A stretch of DNA of 64,000 bases from Pseudomonadota bacterium (GCA_018816865.1 JAHIUW010000032.1:92034-156033); one strand, 5' to 3'. Counted from the first letter of the stretch, positions 8,821-18,213 are shown. Notes: generated by a model from the letters alone, not told the origin. Numbers and translations are program-made.

Positions 8821-9562
8821 GCCATGGAAATTCCTGGAGACCGGAGAGGTCCTCTGGGAAGACTTCAGCGCGAGGGACAAGGACACTATTGTCCGTCACT
8901 ACGCACCGAAGATCAAAATCCTTGCGCTCAGACTCAAGGGGAAACTGCCACAGCAGGTGGAGCTCAACGAACTGATTTCCGCAGGTTCGCTGGGCCTCAT
9001 CGAATGCCTGCGCAAATACAAGCCCGAGCTGAACATCAAGTTTGAGACCTATGCGGAAAACCGCATCAAGGGGGCCATGCTTGATGAGCTCAGGCGCATG
9101 GACTGGTTCTCCCGCGGGTTGCGGGCCCGCGTCCGTCAGTTGGAAGAATCCATCCGAACCATCGAGCACCGCACGGGCAGACCCCCCTCCCGCGATGAAA
9201 TCATCGCCGAAACCGGACTCTCCCGTAAGGATGTCGAATCCGGACTGGCCGCCCTGCAGAATCAGCTCTGCCTGTCGCTGGAAACCATTCAGGAGCATTT
9301 CTCCACGGAGTCCAGTGCCCATCACGACAATGAACCCTACCGCAGTGCGGCGCTCCAGGACGTCATTGACAAAATCGCCGGTTTAATAGACGAATTGACG
9401 CTTCGCGAGAAATTGGTATTATCATTGTACTACAGCGATGAGTTGAACATGCGGGAAACGGCCGAAGTTATGGGCATAACCGAAGGCAGAGTCTCTCAAC
9501 TCCACTCCCAGGCACTCAAAAAGCTACGCATCAAATTCAGGGCTGTCTACGGCCTCGAATAA
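8774..9562 (+). CDS. fliA: RNA polymerase sigma factor FliA (sigma-28)
   Basis: The 262-residue protein has sigma-70 family regions 2 (ISAGSLGLIECLRKY, KFETYAENRIKGAMLDELRRMDW), 3 and 4 (LREKLVLSLYYSDELNMRETAEVMGITEGRVSQLHSQAL). This domain order and the flagellar setting identify FliA, which transcribes late flagellar and chemotaxis genes. The start is uncertain: ATG 8774 lies inside flhG (47-base overlap) and has only a weak ribosome site, but no other ATG occurs in frame before the conserved LWEDF segment. Confidence 0.93.
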   Translation: MATLSFSGKSSSSKTEPWKFLETGEVLWEDFSARDKDTIVRHYAPKIKILALRLKGKLPQQVELNELISAGSLGLIECLRKYKPELNIKFETYAENRIKGAMLDELRRMDWFSRGLRARVRQLEESIRTIEHRTGRPPSRDEIIAETGLSRKDVESGLAALQNQLCLSLETIQEHFSTESSAHHDNEPYRSAALQDVIDKIAGLIDELTLREKLVLSLYYSDELNMRETAEVMGITEGRVSQLHSQALKKLRIKFRAVYGLE

Positions 9563-9575
9563 CAAGGAGATATCC

Positions 9576-9965
9576 ATGGCTTACGACAAAAACATGAGGG
9601 TCCTCGTCGTCGACGATTTCTCCACCATGCGCCGCATCATCAAAAATATCCTTCGCCAGTTGGGCTTCAATAATATCGTTGAGGCCGACGACGGCAGCAC
9701 CGCGTGGGAAACGCTCAACAAGGACAAAATCGACTTCATCGTCTCGGACTGGAACATGCCCGAACTCCCCGGCATCGACCTGTTGCGCAAGGTCCGCGCC
9801 AGTGAAGAGTTCAAGGACATTCCCTTCCTGATGGTCACGGCCGAAGGCCTGCAAGAAAACATCATCGAGGCCGTACAGGCCAAGGTGTCCAACTACATCG
9901 TCAAACCCTTCACCGCGGAGACCCTCGGACAGAAGATCGACAAAATTTTTGAACCCAAGTCATAA
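9576..9965 (+). CDS. cheY: Chemotaxis response regulator CheY
   Basis: This is a single-domain receiver of 129 residues. The acidic pair D13/D14, phosphoacceptor D58 (SDWNMPELPG), T88 and K110 are all present. It is very close to classical CheY (DFSTMRRIIKNILRQLGF). AAGGAG lies seven bases before the ATG. Its place between fliA and fliL suggests it carries the signal to the flagellar switch. Confidence 0.93.
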   Translation: MAYDKNMRVLVVDDFSTMRRIIKNILRQLGFNNIVEADDGSTAWETLNKDKIDFIVSDWNMPELPGIDLLRKVRASEEFKDIPFLMVTAEGLQENIIEAVQAKVSNYIVKPFTAETLGQKIDKIFEPKS

Positions 9966-9986
9966 CTCCAACGGCCCGGCATAACT

Positions 9987-10718
9987 ATGGTGCTGCTCGC
10001 TCCCGATACCGAGCTCGAGGAAGATCTGAACTCCGTCATAGAGGGTCAGAACGGAGAGCCCAAGGCAGAACTAGATGCCGAGGAGCTGACCAAGGATCTT
10101 CCCAAGGAGCAGCAAAAGGTCGAACTGGACCTTGAGGACGCTCCTTTTCTTGAAGACGACGACGAAGAAGAGGACGAGGAAGAAGAGGCACCAGTCCTCG
10201 TTGAAGAGCCCGAACCGGAAGGCACTCCGGTCTGGTACAAGAACAGGAAAATCCAGATTGCCGCTGGAGCCAGCCTGCTCTTGTTGGTGGGGTTGATCAT
10301 CGGTTCCCTGCTTCTCAAGCCTGAACCTGAAGTCTCCCAGCCCGAAACCGAGCAGGAAACGCTGGAAACCGAACAGGCCATCCCCCCGCCGCCAGTCGAG
10401 GAACCCGTACCCGAGGACTTCCTCGTCACCCTCGATCCCTTTTGGGTCGAACAAAAAGACGAGAACGGCAAGATCCGTTTCCTGGTCTGCCAGTTCACCG
10501 CCGTTACCCAGAACGAGAAACTGTCGTTTGAGATATCGCAAAAGACCACCGTCCTGCGGGATGCTGTCTTCTATTATCTTAAGAATAAGGATTTGACGTT
10601 CCTGTCCGATAAGAAGAATGCAGAAGCCTTAAAGGCCGACGTCCTCTCGGTAGTGAATCAATATTTAAGCGTAGACCGATTGGAGACCCTGCTTATCGAA
10701 CAATACCTGGTGAAATGA
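9987..10718 (+). CDS. fliL: FliL family flagellar basal-body protein with acidic N-terminal extension
   Basis: The 243-residue protein has a long acidic, probably disordered cytoplasmic part (1-85, with runs of D and E at 57-67), one membrane helix (about 90-110) and a periplasmic FliL domain (about 145-243) ending in a conserved-looking SVDRLETLLIEQYLVK segment. FliL rings surround the stator units and help load-bearing motors. The acidic extension is longer than in enterobacterial FliL. Confidence 0.82.
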   Translation: MVLLAPDTELEEDLNSVIEGQNGEPKAELDAEELTKDLPKEQQKVELDLEDAPFLEDDDEEEDEEEEAPVLVEEPEPEGTPVWYKNRKIQIAAGASLLLLVGLIIGSLLLKPEPEVSQPETEQETLETEQAIPPPPVEEPVPEDFLVTLDPFWVEQKDENGKIRFLVCQFTAVTQNEKLSFEISQKTTVLRDAVFYYLKNKDLTFLSDKKNAEALKADVLSVVNQYLSVDRLETLLIEQYLVK

Positions 10719-10719
10719 C

Positions 10720-11043
10720 ATGTCCACGACGATCAACCTTCCGGTGCTTCTGGCGCAACTCCCCCATCTGGCCAAGATAGCCAGTGCGCATCAGGAGAGC
10801 CCAAAGACTCAGGCCGAGTTTGCCGAGCAACTGGCCCGTGAGCAGAATGAACGTGCCAAGGACCAGGTGCAGAAGACCGAAAAGCTGGAAAAAACAACCG
10901 TCACCGCCGAGCATCAGAAAGAAGAGCGCAAGAAGCAGAGTGCGTCGGACAGGCGAGAGCACGAACCCCAAGAGGAACAAGAAGAGGAACAGGCTCCCCT
11001 GAAGAGCCCCTGGGCCGGGAACATCATCAACCTGAAGATTTAG
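10720..11043 (+). CDS. Conserved-looking flagellar-operon protein of unknown function
   Basis: This is a 107-residue hydrophilic protein starting two bases after the fliL stop. The N-terminus is mildly hydrophobic (INLPVLLAQLPHLAKIA); the rest is highly charged and probably helical (KEERKKQSASDRREHEPQEEQ), ending in GNIINLKI. No membrane segment or known domain was recognised. Tight spacing implies co-translation with fliL and a role in the flagellum or its regulation, but that is inference from position only. Confidence 0.7.
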   Translation: MSTTINLPVLLAQLPHLAKIASAHQESPKTQAEFAEQLAREQNERAKDQVQKTEKLEKTTVTAEHQKEERKKQSASDRREHEPQEEQEEEQAPLKSPWAGNIINLKI

Positions 11044-11069
11044 CAACGCAACCAGGATACTCCCCGCAC

Positions 11070-11489
11070 ATGTCGTCATCACTTGTCCTGCTCTTTCTTG
11101 TCAGCCTGACGGAGCTTCTGCTCCTGGTGGTCGTCCTGTTCTTCTTCATGCGCCTGCGGCGCTCAGAGTCCCTGCTGAATTCCCTCCAGGAAAAACAGGA
11201 AAGCCTGCTTCGCAACCTGCACTTCAACGCCGAACTGGAACAAGAGCTCGTCTCCACCTTTGAGAAGCGCCAGACCGAACTCGGTCGCCTCAATAGCGCC
11301 CTTGAAGAGCGCATCCTGGAAGTCAAACGCCTGCTGCAACAGACCGAACAGGTTTCCCGTTCCCCGCATTTCCTGCGCGAGGTCATCCTCTCGGGCAGAC
11401 GCCAGGGCAAATCCGTCCCCGAGCTCGCCTCGTCCACAGGTCTGTCCGTGGACGAGGTGGAACTCATCCTCGATCAAGCCAGCCAATAG
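11070..11489 (+). CDS. Membrane-anchored coiled-coil protein (DUF2802/DUF6115-like)
   Basis: The 139-residue protein has an N-terminal membrane helix (about 5-28), a coiled coil (about 33-95) and a short C-terminal helical module (GKSVPELASSTGLSVDEVELILDQA) that looks like a degenerate helix-turn-helix. This architecture recurs in flagellar and chemotaxis loci under labels such as DUF2802 or DUF6115. The ribosome site is weak. Function is unknown; a scaffold role at the membrane is a guess. Confidence 0.7.
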   Translation: MSSSLVLLFLVSLTELLLLVVVLFFFMRLRRSESLLNSLQEKQESLLRNLHFNAELEQELVSTFEKRQTELGRLNSALEERILEVKRLLQQTEQVSRSPHFLREVILSGRRQGKSVPELASSTGLSVDEVELILDQASQ

Positions 11490-11501
11490 CCGGAGGCCAG
11501 C

Positions 11502-12383
11502 GTGCACATCTCCGGGTGGGGTTCAAACAGCGGGGGCGGTCTGCACAAGGAGCGCCAGCGGTCCTCAGCGTTCCAGGGACGACACCGTGTGGGTGAGCGC
11601 GTCACGGGAAGGGTCCTGAAGCGCGAACGTCCAGGCTACGCCTGGGTCGATTTCGAGGGACTCGAACTGCTGACCAACATCGAATCAGACCCGGAACCGG
11701 GCAGCCTGTTGCTGTTCCAGATCATTCGCCTGGAGCCGGACATCCTGTTGCAGGAACTGCACGTGGCCCGAGCCCAAGGAGATCCGTTGGGCCCCGCAGT
11801 GGATCTCTTCTGGGCCGCAAGAACCCGCTTCGAGACGATCTCGGCGGGGTTGCGCAAGGAACTTTCCGATCTTCCCGGACCCGAGCAACCGAGAAAGGAC
11901 GCCTTCGACGCCCTGCTGGCCGGGACTCCCGACCTTGCCCAGGGCTTCAAACAAGTCACCCAGGCCTGTACCGCCATCAACACCCTGCTCAGCGCCCGGG
12001 GCGCAGGACAGCTCGACTACCGACCCTGGCTGCTTCCCGAGGCCCTGTCCGGTGAGCTGCTCTCCATCAGCCGAACGCGAACAAATCCTGCATCAGAACA
12101 AAGCCCGACCATTGTGGAGACGGGGTTCTCCTTTACCCTGCCACCGCACGGGCAATGCGAAATGCGACTGCTGGCCAGCCCGCCCACGATCACGGTGCGC
12201 CTGTTTCTGGAGCATCCCGGCCTGGGCCCAGCCTTCGAGAGGCTCATTCGCGCCTTCCTCTTTGCCGGGCAAGATGTGGATTTCTTCACCCCGTCCGTCC
12301 TGCCGCCCGAGGCCCGGGCAGGCGTTCTGGCCCCCCAACTGTCCATGGACCGTGCAAGGTCCAGATTCGCCCGGCGCGTCTGA
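11502..12383 (+). CDS. Unknown protein closing the flagellar operon
   Basis: This is a 293-residue soluble protein starting at GTG 11502 with GGAGG five bases upstream. The N-terminal part (GERVTGRVLKRERPGYAWVDFEGLELLTNI) reads like a small beta-barrel or OB-like segment; the C-terminal part (PPHGQCEMRLLASPPTITVRLFLEHPGLGPAFE) vaguely recalls hook-length control (FliK) C-termini, in which a similar segment ends in a helical pair. No catalytic motif is visible. It is placed in the flagellar operon by spacing and strand. Confidence 0.65.
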   Translation: MHISGWGSNSGGGLHKERQRSSAFQGRHRVGERVTGRVLKRERPGYAWVDFEGLELLTNIESDPEPGSLLLFQIIRLEPDILLQELHVARAQGDPLGPAVDLFWAARTRFETISAGLRKELSDLPGPEQPRKDAFDALLAGTPDLAQGFKQVTQACTAINTLLSARGAGQLDYRPWLLPEALSGELLSISRTRTNPASEQSPTIVETGFSFTLPPHGQCEMRLLASPPTITVRLFLEHPGLGPAFERLIRAFLFAGQDVDFFTPSVLPPEARAGVLAPQLSMDRARSRFARRV

Positions 12384-12508
12384 CCGCCCTCCACCGCCAG
12401 GCCACAAGCTTGTCAACATCCCGGCGGGGTGCTACACGCCCGGCAGCGCGGCATCTCGCGACACCGCACAGCAATCGCCATTCCCCCTTCCCCAGGAATC
12501 AGCAGCCA

Positions 12509-13489
12509 ATGAACAGCACCCAAATATTACGCATTGCCCCCGATGCCCCCTGGCTGGCCCCCCTAGCCGGCTATTCGGACCTGTCCTTCCGCCTGCTGTG
12601 CCGTGAAAACGGCTGCAAGGCAGCGGTCACGGAGATGGTGAGCACCAAGGGCCTGTGCTACGACAGCCGGGGCACCGAAGAACTGCTGAAGACCACTCCA
12701 GAGGACTCGCCCCTGGTGGTGCAGTTATTCGGCTCGGAGCTCGAATTCATCGAACGCGCCATGCACTCTCTGATGGAACATGGCTTCCGCTACTTCGACC
12801 TCAATGCGGGCTGTCCGGTGCGCAAGGTCATCAAGACCGGCTGCGGCGCGTCCCTGCACACCAACATCGATCTGCTGGAAACCATCGCCAGGCGCATGGC
12901 CGAGATTGCCGGACCAGGCAACAGCGGCGTCAAATTCCGCAGGGGCTGGACAAGCGGCGAGGACAACTATCTGGAGATCGGCAAGCGCCTGCAGAACGCC
13001 GGCACGGCCTGGGTGGCACTGCATCCGCGCACGGCCAAGCAAGGGTATTCCGGACAAGCCGACTGGTCCTGCCTGAAGGAACTCGCCAGCTCCCTGGAAA
13101 TCCCCGTCATCGCCAGCGGTGATCTGATCACGGCCGAAGACGGGGTGCGTTGCATCCGCGAGACCGGCGTTCAGGGAGTCATGTTCGCCCGAGGTGCCCT
13201 TTACGGCCCCAACATCTTCAACGACTATCTGACACTGCTGCGCGGCGAGACCCTGCCCCCGCGCACGGGCCAGGACCTGGCGCGGATCATCATCCGCCAC
13301 GCCGAACTGTCTCGTCAGCACCTGCCGGAGCGCAAGGCCCTGATCAAGATGCGCTCCATCGTCCCGCGCTACGTCCGGCACAACCCAGGAGTGCGCCGGC
13401 TACGCAACGAACTGATCAACTGCGACTCCTGGGACAACCTCAAAGCCATGATCCTCGACTTTCTTGAGGCGGATCATGGCGCGGCCTGA
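12509..13489 (+). CDS. tRNA-dihydrouridine synthase
   Basis: This is a 326-residue FMN-dependent Dus-family enzyme that reduces uridine in tRNA D-loops. Key signs are APLAGYSDLSFR near the N-terminus, the catalytic NAGCP with C102, GVKFRRGW for substrate phosphate, and ASGDLITAEDGVRCI plus MFARGALYGPNIF for FMN binding. Start ATG 12509 with AGGA upstream is chosen; the open frame further upstream is antisense-like filler overlapping the preceding gene. The DusA/B/C subtype cannot be told from the sequence alone. Confidence 0.9.
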   Translation: MNSTQILRIAPDAPWLAPLAGYSDLSFRLLCRENGCKAAVTEMVSTKGLCYDSRGTEELLKTTPEDSPLVVQLFGSELEFIERAMHSLMEHGFRYFDLNAGCPVRKVIKTGCGASLHTNIDLLETIARRMAEIAGPGNSGVKFRRGWTSGEDNYLEIGKRLQNAGTAWVALHPRTAKQGYSGQADWSCLKELASSLEIPVIASGDLITAEDGVRCIRETGVQGVMFARGALYGPNIFNDYLTLLRGETLPPRTGQDLARIIIRHAELSRQHLPERKALIKMRSIVPRYVRHNPGVRRLRNELINCDSWDNLKAMILDFLEADHGAA

Positions 13490-13535
13490 TTTTTTCCTGT
13501 AAAGTCGCGGCAGAAACAAGACGATAGGAATCATC

Positions 13536-14384
13536 ATGAAAGTCATCCTCGCCGAGACCGCCGGATTCTGCATGGGCGTCAGCCTGGCCCTCAAAAAGCT
13601 GGACAGGGCTGTTCGCAAGGGCGAAGCTCCCATCTGCACGCTTGGACCGATCATCCATAATCCCCAGGTGCTGGCTCGCTACGAGAAACTCGGCGTCAAA
13701 CGCATCCAAACCCCTTCCGAGGCCGAGCCAGGCAGCGTGGTCGTCATCCGCGCCCACGGCATCCCACGGGACTTGGAGAGTGAGCTCAGAGGGAACGATG
13801 TCGTCATCGTGGATGCCACCTGCCCCAAGGTCAAAAAGGCGCAACTGCTCATCGAACGCCAGACCCAACGCAGCCGAACCCTGTTGCTCTACGGCGAGGC
13901 AAACCACCCCGAAGTCAAGGGCCTGCTCAGCTACGCCCCGGACGGTGCCGTGGTTTTCGGCACCCTCGAAGAGCTTCAGGGGCACATCCAGGACGGCCAC
14001 GAATACTTTCTGGCAGCCCAAACCACCCAGGATCAATGCGTCTTTGAACAGATCAAGGAATACGCCCGGCAACAAAGCAGCCTGAGACTCCCAGTGCTGG
14101 AAACAATCTGCGACGCCACCAAAGTGCGCCAGGAAGAAGCCGTGGACGTGGCCAAGCGCGTGGACAAGATGGTGGTGGTCGGCGGATATGAGAGCGGCAA
14201 CACCAGACGGCTGACCCAGGTGGTCCGGGACCATGGCGTGGATTGCATCCATGTGGAGACCGCCGAGGAACTCAATCCCGCTGATTTTGCCGGTTGCACC
14301 CTTGTCGGCTTGACAGCGGGGGCCTCAACACATGATATTACCATAGATCAAGTCCGAGCCGCGCTTGAAGCCATGACTCCGTAA
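13536..14384 (+). CDS. ispH: 4-hydroxy-3-methylbut-2-enyl diphosphate reductase IspH
   Basis: IspH (LytB) catalyses the last step of the MEP isoprenoid pathway with a [4Fe-4S] cluster. The 282-residue protein has the cluster cysteines C12 (AGFCMGV), C96 (DATCPKV) and C192 (ICDATKVRQEE), and conserved histidines H41, H74 (RAHGIP) and H124. Length is typical for the short bacterial form. AGGA lies seven bases before the ATG. Confidence 0.95.
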   Translation: MKVILAETAGFCMGVSLALKKLDRAVRKGEAPICTLGPIIHNPQVLARYEKLGVKRIQTPSEAEPGSVVVIRAHGIPRDLESELRGNDVVIVDATCPKVKKAQLLIERQTQRSRTLLLYGEANHPEVKGLLSYAPDGAVVFGTLEELQGHIQDGHEYFLAAQTTQDQCVFEQIKEYARQQSSLRLPVLETICDATKVRQEEAVDVAKRVDKMVVVGGYESGNTRRLTQVVRDHGVDCIHVETAEELNPADFAGCTLVGLTAGASTHDITIDQVRAALEAMTP

Positions 14385-14410
14385 GAGAATCACCGCAGAC
14401 GGGAGGACGC

Positions 14411-15394
14411 ATGTCCCAGACGAACATACTTTTGGAAACCGGCACCAACGAACTCGAAATCGTCGAATTCTTTCTCGACGAAGTGGGCAAGGACGGTGAG
14501 CGCTATCAGGGCTACTACGGCGTCAACGTCGCCAAGGTCCTGGAGATCATCCGTTTGCCCAAGATCACTGAGATGCCGGAGGTAAACCATCCGTCCGTCC
14601 TTGGGGCCTTCAACCAACGTTCGCACATCATCCCCCTGGTGGACCTGGCCCTGTGGCTCGGCAAGAAAAGCTTACGGACCGAGGCCCCCAAGGTGGTGGT
14701 CACCGAGTTCAACCAGATCACCTCGGCCTTCCTGGTCTCGGGCGTGACCCGCATCCACCGCATCAGCTGGGAAGAGGTGGAACAGCCCAACAAGTACGTC
14801 GCCGCCCTGTCCAACAACTCCATCACCGGCGTGGTCAAGCTTGAAGGTCGCATCGTCTTCATCCTGGACCTGGAGAAGATCGTCGCGGACCTGAACCCCG
14901 CCCTGGGGCTGCGCCTGGACGACACCATCGACTGGACCTCGGATGACGGCTACAGGGCACTCGTGGCCGACGACTCCGCCCTGGTCCGCGAGATGCTCAA
15001 AGACCTGATGACCAAGGCCGGATTCAAGGTGGAGACGGTGAACAACGGCCGCGAAGCCTGGGACCGCCTCAAGTCCATCAAGGCCAAGGCCGAGGAAGAA
15101 TCGAACCCCTTGTGGGACTACGTCAACGTCCTGGTCACGGATATCGAGATGCCCATGATGGACGGCCACAACCTGACCAAGCGTGTGCGGGAAGATGCCT
15201 TCCTGAAGGACATCCCGATCATCATGTTCTCCTCGCTGATCACCGACAGACTGCGCCACAAGGGTGATGCCGTGGGCGCGGACGAACAGGTCTCCAAGCC
15301 AGAGGTCTCCAGGCTGGCCATACGCGCCAAGGAACTGATCCAGGAACGCATGTCGGGCAAGTCGTTCGTCCCCACCGCAGCGTACGAGGGATAG
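14411..15394 (+). CDS. cheV: CheV-type chemotaxis coupling protein (CheW + receiver)
   Basis: The 327-residue fusion has an N-terminal CheW domain (about 1-170) and a C-terminal receiver (about 182-315) with its phosphoacceptor Asp in LVTDIEMPMMDGHNL. CheV couples chemoreceptors to CheA and is tuned by phosphorylation. GGGAGG lies just before the ATG. A second, closely similar CheV is encoded on the minus strand at 36.8-37.8 kb. Confidence 0.92.
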   Translation: MSQTNILLETGTNELEIVEFFLDEVGKDGERYQGYYGVNVAKVLEIIRLPKITEMPEVNHPSVLGAFNQRSHIIPLVDLALWLGKKSLRTEAPKVVVTEFNQITSAFLVSGVTRIHRISWEEVEQPNKYVAALSNNSITGVVKLEGRIVFILDLEKIVADLNPALGLRLDDTIDWTSDDGYRALVADDSALVREMLKDLMTKAGFKVETVNNGREAWDRLKSIKAKAEEESNPLWDYVNVLVTDIEMPMMDGHNLTKRVREDAFLKDIPIIMFSSLITDRLRHKGDAVGADEQVSKPEVSRLAIRAKELIQERMSGKSFVPTAAYEG

Positions 15395-15409
15395 CCGCGG
15401 CGCAGACCC

Positions 15410-17056
15410 ATGAACATCGCCCTGTTGCAACTCAATCTGACCGTCGGCGACCTGGCAGGCAACGCCACCAGGATCGCTGACGCTGTTTTCAAGGCCCAAG
15501 GCCTGGGTGCCGAACTGTGCGTCGCCCCCGAACTGGCACTGATGGGCTATCCGCCCCGCGACCTTTTGCTCTCCCCCTCGTTCATCGACAACGCCCTGCT
15601 CCAGATGGACGAACTGGCCCGGCAACTGGCCCACTCCCTGCCCGTACTGGTGGGCACGGCCACGCCCAACAAGCGGGCTGTCGGTCGCCCCCTGCACAAC
15701 TCGGCGGCCTTGCTGCGCGCGGGAAAGATCGAGGCCCTGTTCCACAAATCCCTGCTGCCCACCTACGACGTCTTCGACGAGGACCGCTATTTCGAGCCCG
15801 GCCCCGGCCCCGGATGCTTTGAGTTGAACGGTCGGCTTCTGGCCGTGACCATCTGCGAGGACCTCTGGAACGACAACGACTTCTGGAAGAAGACCCGCTA
15901 CAGCGGAGATCCCATGGCCTCGCCCTCCATCCGCAACGCGGAGTTGGTGCTCAACCTCTCGGCCTCACCCTTTACCGTGGGCAAACAGCACGTCCGTCAG
16001 GAGATGCTCTCCTGGGCCGCCAAAAAGCACGCCAAGCCCATCCTCTACGCCAACCAGGTGGGCGGCAACGACGACCTGATATTCTCAGGCCGTTCCATGG
16101 CCTTCGGGGCGGATGGCAGGCTCAAGGCCCAGGCCAAAGCCTTTGCCGAAGACCTTCTGCTGGTGGACACCGGGTCCCAATCCGGACGCATCGAGGCCGA
16201 CGATTACTCCCCTGAAAGCGAAACCTGGCGCGCCCTGGTGTTGGGTACGCGCGACTACGTCAGCAAATGCGGCTTCAAAAAAGCCCTGCTGGGCCTGTCC
16301 GGCGGCATCGACTCCGCCCTGACCGCCGCCGTGGCCACCGAGGCCCTGGGTCCCGACAACGTGCTGGGTGTGCTCATGCCCTCGCCCTATTCCAGCCAGG
16401 GCAGCATCGACGATTCCCTGGCCCTGGCGAAGAATCTGGGCATCGCCACCATGACCCTGCCCATCGGACCGCTGATGCAGGGTTTTGACCAGACCCTGGC
16501 CCAGGCCTTCGAGGGCCTTGCCCCCGGGATTGCCGAGGAAAACATCCAGGCCCGCATCCGGGGCAACCTGCTCATGGCCCTGTCCAACAAATTCGGCTCC
16601 ATCCTGCTGACCACGGGCAACAAGAGCGAACTGGCCGTAGGCTATTGCACCATTTACGGCGACATGTCCGGCGGTCTGGCGGTCATCTCCGATGTGCCCA
16701 AGACCCTGGTCTTTGATGTCTGCCACTGGCTGAATAAGCTCAAGGGCTGCGAAGTCGTGCCGCCGCCCATCATCCACAAGGCCCCCTCGGCCGAACTGCG
16801 CCCGAACCAGAAGGACCAGGACTGCCTGCCGCCTTATGACGTCCTGGACCCCATCATCCACCGTCTGGTGGTCCTGCGCGAATCACGCGACGAGGTGGTG
16901 GCCGCCGGATTCGAGCGCGTGATCGTGGACCAGGTGGCCAGCCTGTTGCGCGGGGCCGAGTTCAAACGCCGCCAGGCCGCACCGGGACTGAAGATCACCG
17001 ACCGGGCCTTCGGCACTGGCTGGCGCATGCCCCTGGCCGCCCGCATTCAATTCTAG
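15410..17056 (+). CDS. nadE: Glutamine-dependent NAD+ synthetase
   Basis: This is a 548-residue two-domain enzyme that amidates nicotinic acid adenine dinucleotide. The N-terminal nitrilase-like glutaminase domain (1-270) has the catalytic triad E41, K113 and C149 (TICEDLW). The C-terminal synthetase domain has the ATP loop SGGIDS (297-302) and the TTGNKSELAVGY motif. The start is 16 bases after cheV and the ribosome site is weak. Confidence 0.95.
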   Translation: MNIALLQLNLTVGDLAGNATRIADAVFKAQGLGAELCVAPELALMGYPPRDLLLSPSFIDNALLQMDELARQLAHSLPVLVGTATPNKRAVGRPLHNSAALLRAGKIEALFHKSLLPTYDVFDEDRYFEPGPGPGCFELNGRLLAVTICEDLWNDNDFWKKTRYSGDPMASPSIRNAELVLNLSASPFTVGKQHVRQEMLSWAAKKHAKPILYANQVGGNDDLIFSGRSMAFGADGRLKAQAKAFAEDLLLVDTGSQSGRIEADDYSPESETWRALVLGTRDYVSKCGFKKALLGLSGGIDSALTAAVATEALGPDNVLGVLMPSPYSSQGSIDDSLALAKNLGIATMTLPIGPLMQGFDQTLAQAFEGLAPGIAEENIQARIRGNLLMALSNKFGSILLTTGNKSELAVGYCTIYGDMSGGLAVISDVPKTLVFDVCHWLNKLKGCEVVPPPIIHKAPSAELRPNQKDQDCLPPYDVLDPIIHRLVVLRESRDEVVAAGFERVIVDQVASLLRGAEFKRRQAAPGLKITDRAFGTGWRMPLAARIQF

Positions 17057-17072
17057 ATTCAAGGACTCTTCC

Positions 17073-17762
17073 ATGACCGCCCCACGCCGCCTGTTCATCG
17101 AGGGCTTCCGCGACCTATCCCCCATCTTTCTGGGCGCGGCTCCCTTCGGGATCATCGCGGGCATCAGCATGACCGCTGCGGGCATGAGCCCCGTGGAAAC
17201 CGGCAGCATGACCGTGATCGTCCTGGCCGGAGCCGCCCAACTAGCCGCAGCCGAATTAATCGGCAAGGGAGCTCCGCTGCTGGTCGTGGTCCTGACCGCC
17301 CTGGTCATCAACCTGCGCTTCACCATGTACAGCGCCTCTCTGGCCCCCCACTTCAAGAACCTGCCCCTGCGCTGGAAACTGCTCTGCGCCTATGGGCTGA
17401 CGGACCAAGCCTACGCCGTGGCCATCACCCGCTACACGAAAGAGCCGGAACTGGCGAACAAGCACTGGTACTATCTGGGAGCGGCCTTCGCCCTCTGGGC
17501 CTGCTGGCAGGTCACGGTCTGGGTCGGCGTCCTGGTGGGTGTGGGCGTGCCCCCGGAATGGAAACTGGAATTCGCAGTGCCCCTGACGTTCCTGGCCCTG
17601 CTCCTGCCGCACCTCAAGACGCGCCCCTCTCTGGCTGCGGCCCTGACCGCGAGCCTGGTCGCCGTACTAGCCGTGGGCTTGCCCTACAACCTCGGACTGT
17701 TCCTGGCCGCCGGGTGCGGCGTGACCGCGGGTAGCCTGCTCAGCAAAGGGCAAAACGCATGA
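17073..17762 (+). CDS. azlC: AzlC family branched-chain amino acid exporter, large subunit
   Basis: The 229-residue protein with about six membrane helices has the AzlC signature segments (GFRDLSPIFLGAAPFGIIAG, VINLRFTMYSASLAPHFKNL). AzlCD-type pairs export branched-chain amino acids or related compounds across the inner membrane. It follows nadE by 16 bases with AAGGA upstream, and its stop overlaps the start of azlD. Confidence 0.9.
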   Translation: MTAPRRLFIEGFRDLSPIFLGAAPFGIIAGISMTAAGMSPVETGSMTVIVLAGAAQLAAAELIGKGAPLLVVVLTALVINLRFTMYSASLAPHFKNLPLRWKLLCAYGLTDQAYAVAITRYTKEPELANKHWYYLGAAFALWACWQVTVWVGVLVGVGVPPEWKLEFAVPLTFLALLLPHLKTRPSLAAALTASLVAVLAVGLPYNLGLFLAAGCGVTAGSLLSKGQNA

Positions 17763-18085
17763 GCCACCACGACATCTGGGCCGTGATCATCCTGGCAGGC
17801 ATCGGCACCTACCTCATCCGACTGTCATTCATCGTTCTGCAAGACTACTGGGAGATGCCCGAGGCCTTCAAACGCTCCCTGCGCTATGTCCCGCCCGCTG
17901 TGTTCTCGGCGCTCATCGCGCCCTCGATTCTGATGCGCGACGGTCAGCTGCTGCTCAGCCCGGACAACCACCGCCTGCTGGCCGCCCTGGCCGCAGTCGT
18001 GGCGATGCTGCTCACCAAAAACATCCTGGCGACAATCGCAACCGGAATGCTAGCACTCTGGACCGCAGGCTGGCTGTTGGGCTAA
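17759..18085 (+). CDS. azlD: AzlD family branched-chain amino acid exporter, small subunit
   Basis: The 108-residue protein has three to four membrane helices and the AzlD hallmark segment near the N-terminus (GIGTYLIRLSFIVL). Its ATG overlaps the azlC stop by four bases, so translation is coupled. It acts together with AzlC. Confidence 0.9.
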   Translation: MSHHDIWAVIILAGIGTYLIRLSFIVLQDYWEMPEAFKRSLRYVPPAVFSALIAPSILMRDGQLLLSPDNHRLLAALAAVVAMLLTKNILATIATGMLALWTAGWLLG

Positions 18086-18128
18086 TTGGCCGGAAGCAAT
18101 TGAGGTTTGACAATGGACGGCTCGAACC

Positions 18129-18177
18129 TTGACTTCTCACCCCTTCTGGACCATGTACATACCATACCGTATGGTAT
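18129..18177 (+). promoter_or_regulatory. 19-bp perfect palindrome upstream of tetR-type gene, likely operator
   Basis: ATACCATAC (18159-18167), a central C and GTATGGTAT (18169-18177) form a perfect inverted repeat with 9-bp arms, 36 bases upstream of the TetR-family gene. A TTGACT (18129-18134) lies just before it and may be a -35 box, though no good -10 is evident. Position and symmetry suggest autorepression by the TetR-family protein, and possibly control of the two genes that follow. Confidence 0.6.
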
Positions 18178-18213
18178 TGAAATTCATGTCACAGCCCAGG
18201 GAGACAATTTCCA

